A stretch of 46,741 nucleotides of DNA from Flavobacteriaceae bacterium (GCA_029248405.1 JAQWJJ010000013.1:1-46741); one strand, 5' to 3'; shown: positions 34,465-44,131, numbered from the stretch's first letter. Notes: a model not told the origin generated them from the letters alone. Program-made: numbers and translations.

Positions 34465-35622
34465 ATGCCATTTTATCATTCACTAGGAAAAATACCGCCC
34501 AAACGTCACACTCAGTTCAGAAAACCAGATGGGACTTTATACTCTGAACAACTATTCGGGACGATTGGTTTTGATGGGATGTATTCTAATATTTATCATG
34601 AACACCGCCCAACACAGGTAAAATCTATCAATAAGCAATATAGTGTGGCGCCTAAAATTGCTCAAGCCAATAACATACAGTCTTATCGAATGAAAGGCTT
34701 TCAGGTGCCGCCCTGCGATGATTATTTGGAGAGCAGAACTGCTGTTTTGACCAATGCGGATTGCACCATCATATTGGCCGCACCAAAAAAATCATTGACC
34801 GCTTATTTTTACAAAAATACAGACGCAGATGAATTAATATTCATCCACAAGGGCACAGGAACTTTGCGGACCATGCTCGGTAATTTGCCGTTTTCTTATG
34901 GCGATTATTTGCTGGTGCCGCGCGGCGTTATTTATCAAATCGAGTTCGACACGGAAGATAACCGCCTTTTTATTGTAGAATCTTACCATCCGATATATAC
35001 GCCAAAGCGCTACCGTAACTGGTTTGGTCAACTTTTGGAGCATGCGCCATACTGTGAACGTGATTTGCGCAAGCCACAAACCATTGAAACCCACGACCAA
35101 AAGGGTGATTTCTTGATCAAGGTCAAAAAGCAAAATGACATGATTGAAATGGTGTACGCCACCCATCCATTCGATGTGGTTGGTTATGATGGGTATAACT
35201 ATCCTTATGCCTTTTCAATTCATGATTTTGAACCTATAACTGGGCGTATCCACCAGCCACCTCCAGTACACCAAACCTTTGAGACATCGGCTTTTGTGGT
35301 TTGTAGCTTTGTTCCTCGCTTATACGATTACCACCCGTTAAGCATACCGGCCCCCTACAACCACAGCAATATCGATAGTGATGAGGTGCTGTATTATGTA
35401 GATGGAGATTTTATGAGCCGCAACGATATTGCTCCGGGCCATATTTCATTACACCCTGCTGGAATTCCCCATGGTCCACACCCGGGAGCAACAGAGCGCA
35501 GTATTGGTCAGACAAAAACAGACGAGTTGGCCGTTATGGTCGACACTTTCAAACCGTTAAAGGTGACAGAGGCGGGCCTCGCACTTACAGACGGTACTTA
35601 TCATCAATCTTGGTTAGATTAA
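34465..35622 (+). CDS. hmgA: homogentisate 1,2-dioxygenase
   Basis: A 385-residue cytoplasmic Fe(II) enzyme that opens the ring of homogentisate to maleylacetoacetate in tyrosine breakdown. The cupin fold is clear, and the C-terminal metal region (HPLSIPAPYNHSNIDSDEV, then HPAGIPHGPHPG) holds the conserved His and Glu ligands. It heads a tight operon with hppD (10 bp gap). Confidence 0.94.
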   Translation: MPFYHSLGKIPPKRHTQFRKPDGTLYSEQLFGTIGFDGMYSNIYHEHRPTQVKSINKQYSVAPKIAQANNIQSYRMKGFQVPPCDDYLESRTAVLTNADCTIILAAPKKSLTAYFYKNTDADELIFIHKGTGTLRTMLGNLPFSYGDYLLVPRGVIYQIEFDTEDNRLFIVESYHPIYTPKRYRNWFGQLLEHAPYCERDLRKPQTIETHDQKGDFLIKVKKQNDMIEMVYATHPFDVVGYDGYNYPYAFSIHDFEPITGRIHQPPPVHQTFETSAFVVCSFVPRLYDYHPLSIPAPYNHSNIDSDEVLYYVDGDFMSRNDIAPGHISLHPAGIPHGPHPGATERSIGQTKTDELAVMVDTFKPLKVTEAGLALTDGTYHQSWLD

Positions 35623-35632
35623 AACATCCTAA

Positions 35633-36793
35633 ATGGCAGAAATTAAAAATTTAGAAGACTTACAGAATACAGAGTATTCACTGAAAAAAATATTTGACGA
35701 GGCAGAAGATTTTTTGCCTCTGTTAGGCACAGACTATGTAGAATTATATGTTGGCAACGCCAAGCAATCGGCACATTTTTATAAAACGGCATTTGGTTTC
35801 CAGACCGAGGCCTACGCGGGTCTAGAGACTGGTGCAAAGGACCGTGTGTCTTATGTGTTGCGTCAAGACAAAATCCGGCTGGTGTTGACCAGTCCACTTG
35901 TGGCAGGGGGCGCGTTAAATGACCACATCAATACGCATGGCGATGGGGTCAAAGCGGTGGCTTTGTGGGTGGATGATGCCACCAAGTCATGGGAAGAGAC
36001 CACCAAGCGGGGCGCGAAATCTTATATGAAGCCCACGCGCGAAGAAGACGAGCATGGTTATGTGATCCGATCGGGCATCTATACATACGGCGAAACAGTA
36101 CATATTTTTGTAGAGCGCAAGCATTATACTGGGCCGTTTTTACCGGGCTTCAAAGCAGTAACCTCACATTACAACCCTGAGCCGGTTGGCCTCAAATTTA
36201 TAGACCATATGGTGGGTAATGTTGGCTGGAATGAGATGAACCAATGGTGTGAATTCTACGGTAAGATTATGGGTTTTGCACAAATCATTTCATTTGACGA
36301 CAAGGACATTTCGACAGATTTCACGGCTTTGATGAGTAAGGTGATGAGCAACGGCAACGGGCGCATCAAATTCCCTATAAACGAGCCAGCGACAGGCAAA
36401 AAGAAGTCTCAAATAGAGGAGTATCTTGACTATTATAATGGGCCTGGTGTACAACATATTGCTGTGGCGACAGACGATATAGTCGCGACAGTTTCTCGCA
36501 TGCGCGACCGCGGAGTTGAATTCTTATATGTTCCCGAAAATTATTATGACGATTTGCTCGAGCGTGTGGGCCAAATTGACGAAGATATTGAAGTCCTTAA
36601 AAAGCATGGCATCCTGATCGACCGGGATGAAGAAGGTTATCTATTGCAGTTGTTCACAAAACCAGTAGTGGATCGCCCCACACTATTTTTTGAAATCATT
36701 CAGCGCAAGGGTGCACAGAGTTTTGGTAAGGGCAATTTCAAGGCGCTGTTCGAAGCCATAGAGCGAGAACAGGCATCCAGAGGAACTTTATAG
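35633..36793 (+). CDS. hppD: 4-hydroxyphenylpyruvate dioxygenase
   Basis: A 386-residue two-domain vicinal-oxygen-chelate enzyme that converts 4-hydroxyphenylpyruvate to homogentisate, the step before hmgA. The Fe(II) ligands are visible: His in FIDHMVGNVGW, His in GVQHIAVATDD and Glu in LFFEIIQRKG. The C-terminal part (FGKGNFKALFEAIE) is the usual gate helix. It is second in the operon. Confidence 0.95.
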   Translation: MAEIKNLEDLQNTEYSLKKIFDEAEDFLPLLGTDYVELYVGNAKQSAHFYKTAFGFQTEAYAGLETGAKDRVSYVLRQDKIRLVLTSPLVAGGALNDHINTHGDGVKAVALWVDDATKSWEETTKRGAKSYMKPTREEDEHGYVIRSGIYTYGETVHIFVERKHYTGPFLPGFKAVTSHYNPEPVGLKFIDHMVGNVGWNEMNQWCEFYGKIMGFAQIISFDDKDISTDFTALMSKVMSNGNGRIKFPINEPATGKKKSQIEEYLDYYNGPGVQHIAVATDDIVATVSRMRDRGVEFLYVPENYYDDLLERVGQIDEDIEVLKKHGILIDRDEEGYLLQLFTKPVVDRPTLFFEIIQRKGAQSFGKGNFKALFEAIEREQASRGTL

Positions 36794-36806
36794 ACCGACT
36801 TTGGCC

Positions 36807-37595
36807 ATGGTATACCGCATGACAAATCGTTTGATGTTAATGGTTTTGGCTATAGTGACATGGTCTGCTGTAGCACAGAGCGATTCTGCCTATGGTGATG
36901 GGGAATATTGTAAATACCGCATCCATTATGGGTTTGTGACAGCGGGTTATGCCACGATGAAAGTAAAAAGCAAAATGATGGGACAAACCCCCATTTTTCA
37001 TATTATAGGAGAGGGGCGGACAACGGGTCTATCGAATTGGTTTTTTAGAGTTGAAGATGACTACCAGACTTATGTTGACCAATCCACTCAACTGCCCCTG
37101 TTGTTCAAGCGAAAGATAGACGAGGGAGGCTTTACAAAGGACGTTCAGATTAATTTCAATCATCAGGACCTCAAGGCTGTTATTTTGAACAAAGAAAATA
37201 ATGTCAAGGTCACCGCCGAAATCACACCACTGACCCAGGACTTAGTGTCGGCTTTTTATTACTTGCGCAACGAATTGGACATCAGCACCATCAAGGTGGG
37301 AGAAACGGTAGATCTTGATATGTTCTTTGACAAAGAGGGCTACAGGTTTCAAATGAAATTTCTGGGCAGAAGCGCGCTCAAAACCAAATTTGGCGTGGTC
37401 AAAACGCTAAAGTTTCGCCCTTTAGTTGAGGGTGGTCGCGTCTTTAAAGCAAAAGAAAGTCTCACGGTATGGGTCACAGATGACGACAATAAAATTCCTG
37501 TTTTGATCAAAGCAGATCTTGCGGTTGGGTCTTTAAAGGCTTCGCTTTATGATTTTAAAGGATTAAAACACCCGTTTAAAGTACTTTCACAATAA
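36807..37595 (+). CDS. DUF3108 secreted protein
   Basis: A protein of 262 residues from the ATG at 36807; a start at 36819 is also possible. A signal peptide ends near VAQS (about 25). The mature protein is one beta-rich DUF3108-type domain with a conserved CKYRIHYGFVTAGYA opening and paired strands, like a lipid-binding half-barrel. Its function is unknown. It sits 13 bp after hppD and 4 bp before kynA, so it is co-transcribed with aromatic amino-acid catabolism genes without an obvious reason. Confidence 0.8.
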   Translation: MVYRMTNRLMLMVLAIVTWSAVAQSDSAYGDGEYCKYRIHYGFVTAGYATMKVKSKMMGQTPIFHIIGEGRTTGLSNWFFRVEDDYQTYVDQSTQLPLLFKRKIDEGGFTKDVQINFNHQDLKAVILNKENNVKVTAEITPLTQDLVSAFYYLRNELDISTIKVGETVDLDMFFDKEGYRFQMKFLGRSALKTKFGVVKTLKFRPLVEGGRVFKAKESLTVWVTDDDNKIPVLIKADLAVGSLKASLYDFKGLKHPFKVLSQ

Positions 37596-37599
37596 ACCT

Positions 37600-38532
37600 A
37601 TGGCACAGACGGACAAAACTAAAGAATTATTGACGCAACTCGAGGCAAAATATGCGGCTTCGGGGCAGTCGTTAGAGGTGCACTTAGAGGGTTTGTTGCA
37701 CCAAGAATTGACGACCTATTGGGACTATATACAGACCGATGCGCTGCTCAATTTACAAATCAAGAAAACAACTTTTCCAGACGAAATGGTGTTCATTGTT
37801 TATCACCAGATCAATGAATTGATATTTAAGATGATTTTGTGGGAAATCGAGCAAGTCGCACATCATCAGGCGCTTACTCCGGAGTTTTTTGCAGAAAGGC
37901 TGATGCGTATCTCGCGTTATTTTGATCTTTTAACCAATTCCTTTAACATCATGACCGAGGGCATGGAGGTGGCGCAATACTTAGCCTTCAGAAATACTTT
38001 GGCGCCAGCTTCTGGGTTCCAGAGTGCTCAATACCGCAAAATTGAGTTTGCGTCGACTGAGCTCATCAACCTCATTGACGCGCGTTTTCGCGCGACGATT
38101 GACCGCAACACATCCTACGAATATGCTTTGGATCATCTCTATTGGCAAGCTGCGGGCAAAGACCACAAAACAGGGGAAAAGTCCTATTTGTTATCCTCGT
38201 TCGAAAATAAATACAAAAATGAGTTTGTCGCTTTTACTGAAGAGTACAACACCATTAATTTATATTGTCGATTCAAAACACTTCCTGAGTCTGCTCAGAA
38301 AAACCCTGTACTGGTTGAGGCCATGCGCCACTATGATTACACGGTCAATATAACATGGGTGCTGGCGCACTATAATACAGCGAATAAGTACCTCAATGAT
38401 GGCAAAAAGATCACCGAGTCTACAGGAGGGAGTGATTGGGCCAAGTACATGCACCCAAAATACCAAAAGAGGATCTTCTTTCCAGATCTTTGGTCGCAGG
38501 ATGAATTAGCAAATTGGGGTCAGGATGTTTAG
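37600..38532 (+). CDS. kynA: tryptophan 2,3-dioxygenase family protein
   Basis: A 310-residue heme-dependent cytoplasmic enzyme that opens the indole ring of tryptophan to N-formylkynurenine. The helical core shows the family motifs: the FIVYHQINELIFKMILWE substrate/heme segment, FRNTLAPASGFQSAQYR and a late TGGSDW block. The heme-binding His probably lies in the RHYDYTVNITW region. It is fourth in the operon and overlaps the M23 peptidase start by 8 bp. Confidence 0.92.
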   Translation: MAQTDKTKELLTQLEAKYAASGQSLEVHLEGLLHQELTTYWDYIQTDALLNLQIKKTTFPDEMVFIVYHQINELIFKMILWEIEQVAHHQALTPEFFAERLMRISRYFDLLTNSFNIMTEGMEVAQYLAFRNTLAPASGFQSAQYRKIEFASTELINLIDARFRATIDRNTSYEYALDHLYWQAAGKDHKTGEKSYLLSSFENKYKNEFVAFTEEYNTINLYCRFKTLPESAQKNPVLVEAMRHYDYTVNITWVLAHYNTANKYLNDGKKITESTGGSDWAKYMHPKYQKRIFFPDLWSQDELANWGQDV

Positions 38533-39766
38533 AAAGTACCGTCGGATATTATTTTTGGCAGTAAGTTGCACTGCACTGATTTGGTTTTTTCGGTCTTGCG
38601 ACGGTGCCGCAGAGGAGTCGGTTGATCTTGTCGAAGAACCCGTATTGATTTCGGAATATGGATACACACTCAATGACTTTGAGGTGGTCAGAGATACTGT
38701 AATGAAGGGCGATACTTTTGGCGGAATTTTGGATGCGCATGGTGTTTCTCAAAACAAAATTTATGAGGTCGCCACAACCTTTAGAGATGTTTTTGATGTC
38801 CGCAAAATTGGGATCGGCCGCCCTTATGTGGTCCTGAAGTCAAAGGATTCAATCGCTCAAACCCAGCTTTTTATTTACGAAAAAAACCGCATTGATTATG
38901 CGGTAATTGACTTCAGAGACACCCTCAATGTGTATCATGAGAAGAAACCTGTGACACTGATAGAACGAACCGCTTCAGGGGTGATTCAGGGTTCTTTATC
39001 AGAGACATTGGCCAAGCAAGATTTGAGTCCATACCTGGCAGAGGCTATGTCTGACATCTACGCGTGGACGATTAACTTTTTTCAGCTACAAGCGGGGGAT
39101 AGTTTCAAGATCGTTTATACCGAACGGATCATTTCGGATTCTATAGCGGGTGGTGTCAACGAAATTATGGGCGCTTATTTTTCGCACAAAGGAGAAGATT
39201 TCTATGCGTTTAAATACTTGGCCAACAACGAAAATTCAGTGCCTGATTACTATGATGAAGAGGCCAATAATTTGCGACGGGCATTCCTTAAAGCTCCTGT
39301 GAAGTTCAGTAGAATTTCTTCGCGTTACAACCTGCGTCGCCGGATTGCACATTATGGATACAAGGTGCGGCCGCACAAGGGGACCGATTTTGCAGCGCCA
39401 GTAGGGACGCCAATTCTGGCCACAGCTGATGGTACGGTCCTCAAGGCTGAGCGTCGCGGAGGTAATGGAATCTATGTCAAGCTCCGCCACAATGCGACCT
39501 ACGAGACCCAGTACTTGCATATGAAAAAATTAAATGTAAAGCGTGGTCAAAAAGTCAAACAGGGTCAAGTTATCGGATGGGTCGGCATGACAGGCAATAC
39601 AAGTGGGCCCCATGTTTGCTACCGATTTTGGAAAAATGGCCGTCAAGTAGACCCATTCAAAACAGATTTGCCAAAATCTGAGCCTCTGGCAATGGCTTAT
39701 CGTGAAGATTATGGCAGTAGAATGCTGCCCTTAAAAGATCAGCTAGATTGTATAGACCTTCCTTAA
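38525..39766 (+). CDS. M23 family peptidoglycan DD-metallopeptidase
   Basis: A protein of 413 residues with an N-terminal membrane anchor (about 8-23). An OapA/LysM-like region (about 55-130) precedes the LytM domain (about 270-380). The zinc site has His284-x3-Asp288 (HKGTD) and His332. The closing HxH motif reads H363-V-C365, so Cys stands where the third zinc ligand His is expected. It probably cuts peptide cross-links of peptidoglycan in the periplasm. It is the last gene of the hmgA operon, overlapping kynA by 8 bp. Confidence 0.88.
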   Translation: MFRKYRRILFLAVSCTALIWFFRSCDGAAEESVDLVEEPVLISEYGYTLNDFEVVRDTVMKGDTFGGILDAHGVSQNKIYEVATTFRDVFDVRKIGIGRPYVVLKSKDSIAQTQLFIYEKNRIDYAVIDFRDTLNVYHEKKPVTLIERTASGVIQGSLSETLAKQDLSPYLAEAMSDIYAWTINFFQLQAGDSFKIVYTERIISDSIAGGVNEIMGAYFSHKGEDFYAFKYLANNENSVPDYYDEEANNLRRAFLKAPVKFSRISSRYNLRRRIAHYGYKVRPHKGTDFAAPVGTPILATADGTVLKAERRGGNGIYVKLRHNATYETQYLHMKKLNVKRGQKVKQGQVIGWVGMTGNTSGPHVCYRFWKNGRQVDPFKTDLPKSEPLAMAYREDYGSRMLPLKDQLDCIDLP

Positions 39767-39898
39767 CTCATTGTTAATAAACCTGTTATTATCTTAATAC
39801 CGGCTTTTTTCTAGTTGAATAAAAGAATTGTTAACTTGAAGGAATCAAATGGCAATAATATGTTAACACCATCTTATGGCCATCTGTGCGAAAAAAAC

Positions 39899-39906
39899 TA
39901 TTTTTG
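39899..39906 (+). promoter_or_regulatory. -7 box (TATTTTTG) of the TonB receptor gene
   Basis: An exact TAnnTTTG match on the plus strand, 30 bp before the ATG at 39937. The region 39767-39936 otherwise holds no gene. Confidence 0.65.
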
Positions 39907-39936
39907 CAGAACCAATTTTTAATTAAATAAACAATT

Positions 39937-42537
39937 ATGAAACAAATTTTACTTTTGTTAACGCTATTAGGTGGATTTACTGCCTTTGCTCAGGGTACGG
40001 TCACAGGTGTTGTGACGGATACCGAACTAGGAGGGCCACTTCCTGGTGCTAACGTAGTTGAGTCAGGAACTAGCAATGGTGCTGTTACTGATTTCAATGG
40101 TAACTTCACATTAGAAGTAAGTGGAAACTCTGGATCATTGGATATTTCTTTCCTTGGATTCGTAGATCAGTCTGTAAGCTTTACTTTGACTAACGGAAAA
40201 GCGATGTTAGGCAGCATCAATATGGCAGCCGATGCAAACACTTTATCTGAAGTCGTGATCTTAGGATCAGGAATCATCGATTTAGCTGAAGACCGCAAGA
40301 CTCCTGTTGCTGTCTCTACCATTACGGCAGAACAAATTCAGTTGAAAACTTCAGGTAACCGCGAATTTGCTGAATCTATCCAGTACACACCTTCTGTATA
40401 TGTGTCTAACCAAGCAGGTGGTTTTGGTGATAGCCAAGTATTCTTGCGTGGTTTCGACCAAACCAACACAGCTTTCCTTTTGAATGGTCAACCAATCAAC
40501 GGAATGGAAGATGGTCGTATGTACTGGTCGAACTGGTCTGGAATGGCTGACGTTGCTCAAGCTGTTCAAGTACAACGTGGTTTAGGTTCTTCTAAACTTG
40601 CGATTTCTTCTGTTGGTGGTACGGTGAATATCGTATCTAAAGCTACTGAGAAAAATGAAGGTGGATTTGTCCGTATGATGGCGGGTAACGACAGTTACTT
40701 CAAAGGTACTGTAAGTTATGATACTGGTGTAAGTGACAGCGGTTGGGCATTCTCTGCTCTTGTTGACCACTGGCAAGCACACAGAAAATACTCTATCGGT
40801 ACTGCTGGACAAGGACAAAACTATTTGTTCTCTGTTGGGTACAAGCCTAACGAAAAAAATACATTCAACTTATTGCTTACTGGTGCACCACAATGGCACG
40901 ACCAAAACTTCTCTGATTCTTTAGAGGACTACAAGGAGTTAGGTGAGAAGCAAAATGCAAATTCTGGTTTCCGTAATGGTGAGCGTTTTACTGAGCGTAG
41001 AAACTACTACCACAAGCCAGTAGCCAACTTGAACTGGGATTATAACATCAGCGATAAGGCAGACTTAAGTACTGTTCTTTATGCCTCTTGGGGCCGTGGT
41101 GGTGGAACTGGTTCTTTAGGAAGCAGCAGTAACCGAATCCGTGTAGGTGGCGATGGGAACAATCAAGACGAAATTGATTTCGATGCGATTGAGGCCAACA
41201 ACGCTGCTATTGGAGTGGGTAACTTCGGAAACTCATACATCCGTCGTTCTTCTGTAAATAACCACAACTGGTATGGTGTTCTTTCTAACTTAAATTTAGA
41301 AGCATCTGAAAACTGGGATGTGAACATTGGTTTTGACGCGAGAATGTATCACGGAGATCACTTCCGTCAAGTGAATGACTTAATGGGTCTTACAGGATTC
41401 AATGACAACTTCGCGACTGATCGTCCAAGTGACTACACGTTTACTGAAGTATATGAAGCCAACCCATGGGCTGCTTTAACAAACTTCGCTGACGAAGACA
41501 ACAGAACACAATATGATTATTCAGAAGACATTAACTACCTAGGTGGTTTTGGTCAAGCGGAATATTCTGCTAATGGATTCTCTATGTTCGTTCAAGGAGC
41601 TTTCTCAAACCAAACATACCAAAGAGAAGGTCGCTTTGTTGGCCGTGGTGGTGATGGTTTAGGTCAGTCAGAAAAAGTATCTAAAACTGGATACAACGTA
41701 AAAGGAGGATTAGGACTTGAAATTGATGCCAAAAGCTCAATTTTTGTGAATTCTGGATTTTATTCAAGACAACCTTTCTTAGACAATATCTTTGACAACA
41801 TTCGTGAGTCTAACGTTGTGTCTCTTCCTTACGTTGATAACGAAGAAATTACAGGTTTAGAAACAGGATACCGTTTTGTGTCTAATGAAGTTCGTTTCAA
41901 TGTAGATATGTATTACACCGAGTGGGGTAACCGTTTCTTGAACATTAATGGACCTGAATTAGAAAATGGTGACTTTTCAAGCTACCGTATGACTGATGTG
42001 GCTCAACTGCATAAAGGAATTGAATTTGACATTGAGTACCGTCCAAAAGGTGGTTGCTACTCGTTAACTGCTTTCGGTCAAACTGGTCGTTGGGAGTACA
42101 GAGGAACAACGCCTTACAGACTTCAAAACGAAAACACATTGGACATCGTTGAAGAAGGAGATGTAAACCTTACAGGTGCGCGTGTGGGTAATGCCCCCCA
42201 AACTCAGTTTGGTGCAGGTATGGACTTAGATCTTTCTAAAGGTTTGTCTGTTGATGTCAATTACATCTACAACAAAGACTTGTATGAGTTCGTGAACCCA
42301 GGAGATGTTGCAGAAGCGGCACTTGCAGGTGTGAAATACCAGAACGAGCGTTTGAACCCTTACAGCTTATTTGATGCTGGGGTGACTTACAAGTTCAACT
42401 TTGGTGACCAAAAAGTAGTTTTCCGTAGCAACGTTTACAACTTGTTCAACACAGGTTATGTGAACCAAAAAGATGCTTTCGGATATTTCTTAGGAGTCCG
42501 CAGAACTTTCAACGCTAGCTTGCGTTTGAACTTCTAA
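39937..42537 (+). CDS. TonB-dependent outer-membrane receptor
   Basis: A protein of 866 residues. A signal peptide (about 1-18) is followed by a carboxypeptidase-regulatory-like domain (about 20-95, GVVTDTELGGPLPGANV), then a plug domain (about 120-235, with VFLRGFDQTNTAFLLNGQPINGME), then a 22-strand barrel ending in LRLNF. Substrate is unknown and there is no SusD partner next to it. The codons favour T- and A-ending choices (GGT, GCT, CGT, GTA) more evenly than the neighbours, a sign of strong expression. It has its own promoter and a perfect terminator. Confidence 0.93.
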   Translation: MKQILLLLTLLGGFTAFAQGTVTGVVTDTELGGPLPGANVVESGTSNGAVTDFNGNFTLEVSGNSGSLDISFLGFVDQSVSFTLTNGKAMLGSINMAADANTLSEVVILGSGIIDLAEDRKTPVAVSTITAEQIQLKTSGNREFAESIQYTPSVYVSNQAGGFGDSQVFLRGFDQTNTAFLLNGQPINGMEDGRMYWSNWSGMADVAQAVQVQRGLGSSKLAISSVGGTVNIVSKATEKNEGGFVRMMAGNDSYFKGTVSYDTGVSDSGWAFSALVDHWQAHRKYSIGTAGQGQNYLFSVGYKPNEKNTFNLLLTGAPQWHDQNFSDSLEDYKELGEKQNANSGFRNGERFTERRNYYHKPVANLNWDYNISDKADLSTVLYASWGRGGGTGSLGSSSNRIRVGGDGNNQDEIDFDAIEANNAAIGVGNFGNSYIRRSSVNNHNWYGVLSNLNLEASENWDVNIGFDARMYHGDHFRQVNDLMGLTGFNDNFATDRPSDYTFTEVYEANPWAALTNFADEDNRTQYDYSEDINYLGGFGQAEYSANGFSMFVQGAFSNQTYQREGRFVGRGGDGLGQSEKVSKTGYNVKGGLGLEIDAKSSIFVNSGFYSRQPFLDNIFDNIRESNVVSLPYVDNEEITGLETGYRFVSNEVRFNVDMYYTEWGNRFLNINGPELENGDFSSYRMTDVAQLHKGIEFDIEYRPKGGCYSLTAFGQTGRWEYRGTTPYRLQNENTLDIVEEGDVNLTGARVGNAPQTQFGAGMDLDLSKGLSVDVNYIYNKDLYEFVNPGDVAEAALAGVKYQNERLNPYSLFDAGVTYKFNFGDQKVVFRSNVYNLFNTGYVNQKDAFGYFLGVRRTFNASLRLNF

Positions 42538-42560
42538 TCAGGAACTTCTATAAAATGTTA

Positions 42561-42590
42561 AAAACCGCTTCCCTAGGGAAGCGGTTTTTT
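42561..42590 (+). terminator. intrinsic terminator of the TonB receptor gene
   Basis: A perfect 28-base palindrome (AAAACCGCTTCCC and its complement around a central TA) followed by a T tract, 23 bp after the receptor stop. It should be strong. Confidence 0.95.
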
Positions 42591-42603
42591 TATATGATTA
42601 TTT

Positions 42604-42611
42604 TACCTTTG
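42604..42611 (+). promoter_or_regulatory. -7 box (TACCTTTG) of the four-TM protein gene
   Basis: An exact TAnnTTTG match 23 bp before the ATG at 42635, just after the receptor terminator. Confidence 0.65.
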
Positions 42612-42634
42612 GGTAAACACCTAAACGATTCCTT

Positions 42635-43075
42635 ATGTACACTTCATTACAATTTGCGCACTCTTATTGGGCTTATGCTGTTTTAGTCTTGGTGACCTTA
42701 GCAACCCTAAACGCCTGGCGTGGTGCACTTACCCGACAACCCTTTACTGCCCGAGATTTGCGTTTCACCTTATGGGGTCTGATTGCGACTCATCTTCAGG
42801 TGGTGATCGGCCTGATCTTATACTTTATTAGTCCTTTGGGGATGAAATCGTTTGCGGCTAATGGCGCTCAGGTCATGAAAGATGCCACCCTCCGCCTTTT
42901 TGCCGTGGAGCATATTTTTGTGATGCTTTTGGCCGTAGTAGTTTTGACCATAGGCTATTCGCGCCACAAGAGAAAAGAGCAGGATGCTGCCAAATTCAAA
43001 CAGGTTGCTGTTTTTTACAGCATTGCGCTCGTGCTAGTTTTGAGCCGCCTGCCGTGGCAACAATGGCTGGACTAA
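42635..43075 (+). CDS. conserved four-TM membrane protein
   Basis: A protein of 146 residues with four hydrophobic helices (about 12-32, 45-66, 90-108 and 122-140) and short loops. I do not recognise a named family. His9 near the first helix, His53 and His91 could be heme ligands, as in b-type cytochromes, but this is only a suggestion. Its last 42 bp overlap the end of the minus-strand nuclease gene. Confidence 0.75.
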   Translation: MYTSLQFAHSYWAYAVLVLVTLATLNAWRGALTRQPFTARDLRFTLWGLIATHLQVVIGLILYFISPLGMKSFAANGAQVMKDATLRLFAVEHIFVMLLAVVVLTIGYSRHKRKEQDAAKFKQVAVFYSIALVLVLSRLPWQQWLD

Positions 43076-44131
43076 GTCTTCAGGACGCTCTCTTATCATT
43101 TGAATGTATACAGGATAATGATCACTGTATCCACCGGTAAATCTCCCGCCTTGAACGCTTCTATAGGGGTAGAATTTATAGGGCCCATCAGGTTGTTGCA
43201 AATAGGGAGGGTTATAAATGCCAGAGGTCATGAGGTGCCAACTGGTTTTGGGGCTATGGACCAAGGATTTCGTGGTGATGATCTGGTCGAATAAAAACCA
43301 TCTGTCATTAAAAGCAAGGCTTCCATAGCCCATGGCATAGAGTTTGGCCAATGGATTGTAGAGATTATCGTGGGTCAATTGTTTTACCTTCGCGTGCGCT
43401 TTAAGGGTGTTTTTTATGCTGTTGTCATCGGGATTGTCATTAAAATCTCCCATAATCACGATTTTAGCCTTAGGATCCATATTTAATAGTGAATCTTTGA
43501 TGTGTTTTGTCACATCTGCGGCCTTTTGACGCCTATATTCACTGGCTTCTTGACCACCACTTCGAGAAGGCCAATGGTTGACAAGAATATAAATAGGTTC
43601 GCCGCTGAGCAATCCATAAACTAATAGTTGGTCTCGTGTAAATATGCGGCGACTTGTATGGATTCTGTCGAATATGAATACGGGTATTTTTTTTGACCAG
43701 ATCGTTTTAAATTGATGTGGTTGGTAGAGTAATGCCACATCAATCCCGCGTCTGTCTGGGGAGTCAAAGTGTTCGAAAGCATATCTGTATGGTGCTAAGG
43801 CCTGTGTGCGCACCAAGTCTTGCAATACCTTCTTGTTTTCGATTTCGCAGACACCCACTATTGCAGGGGCATGATCGCTATTCTTTGATCCTATATTTTT
43901 AATGACCCGTCCCATGTTATTGAGTTTTCTGCGATACTTTGCTTCTGTCCATTGGTCTCTGCCATAAGGGGTCCTATCGTCGTCAAATGTCAAAGGATCA
44001 TCGTCGTAATCAAATAGATTTTCCAAATTATAGAACGCGATAGTGACGCTTTGATGGATGGCATTGTTTTGGCTTGCACAGGCTATAGTTTTGAGATAAA
44101 CCAGGAGAAATGTGGTAAGCATTGTTTTCAT
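43034..44131 (-). CDS. secreted endonuclease/exonuclease/phosphatase family protein
   Basis: A protein of 365 residues. A signal peptide-like N-terminus (about 1-19) is followed by the EEP fold: FYNLENLFDYDDD, VGVCEIENKKVL (metal Glu), LVNHWPSRSGG, VIMGDFNDNPDDNSI (Asp-Asn pair) and the closing SDHYPVYI with the catalytic Asp-His. It could be a DNase or a phosphodiesterase; substrate cannot be told. The gene is divergent from the receptor at 44246, an arrangement that suggests related expression. Its C-terminal tail overlaps the four-TM gene tail-to-tail. Confidence 0.88.
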   Translation of the reverse strand: MKTMLTTFLLVYLKTIACASQNNAIHQSVTIAFYNLENLFDYDDDPLTFDDDRTPYGRDQWTEAKYRRKLNNMGRVIKNIGSKNSDHAPAIVGVCEIENKKVLQDLVRTQALAPYRYAFEHFDSPDRRGIDVALLYQPHQFKTIWSKKIPVFIFDRIHTSRRIFTRDQLLVYGLLSGEPIYILVNHWPSRSGGQEASEYRRQKAADVTKHIKDSLLNMDPKAKIVIMGDFNDNPDDNSIKNTLKAHAKVKQLTHDNLYNPLAKLYAMGYGSLAFNDRWFLFDQIITTKSLVHSPKTSWHLMTSGIYNPPYLQQPDGPYKFYPYRSVQGGRFTGGYSDHYPVYIQMIRERPEDLVQPLLPRQAAQN

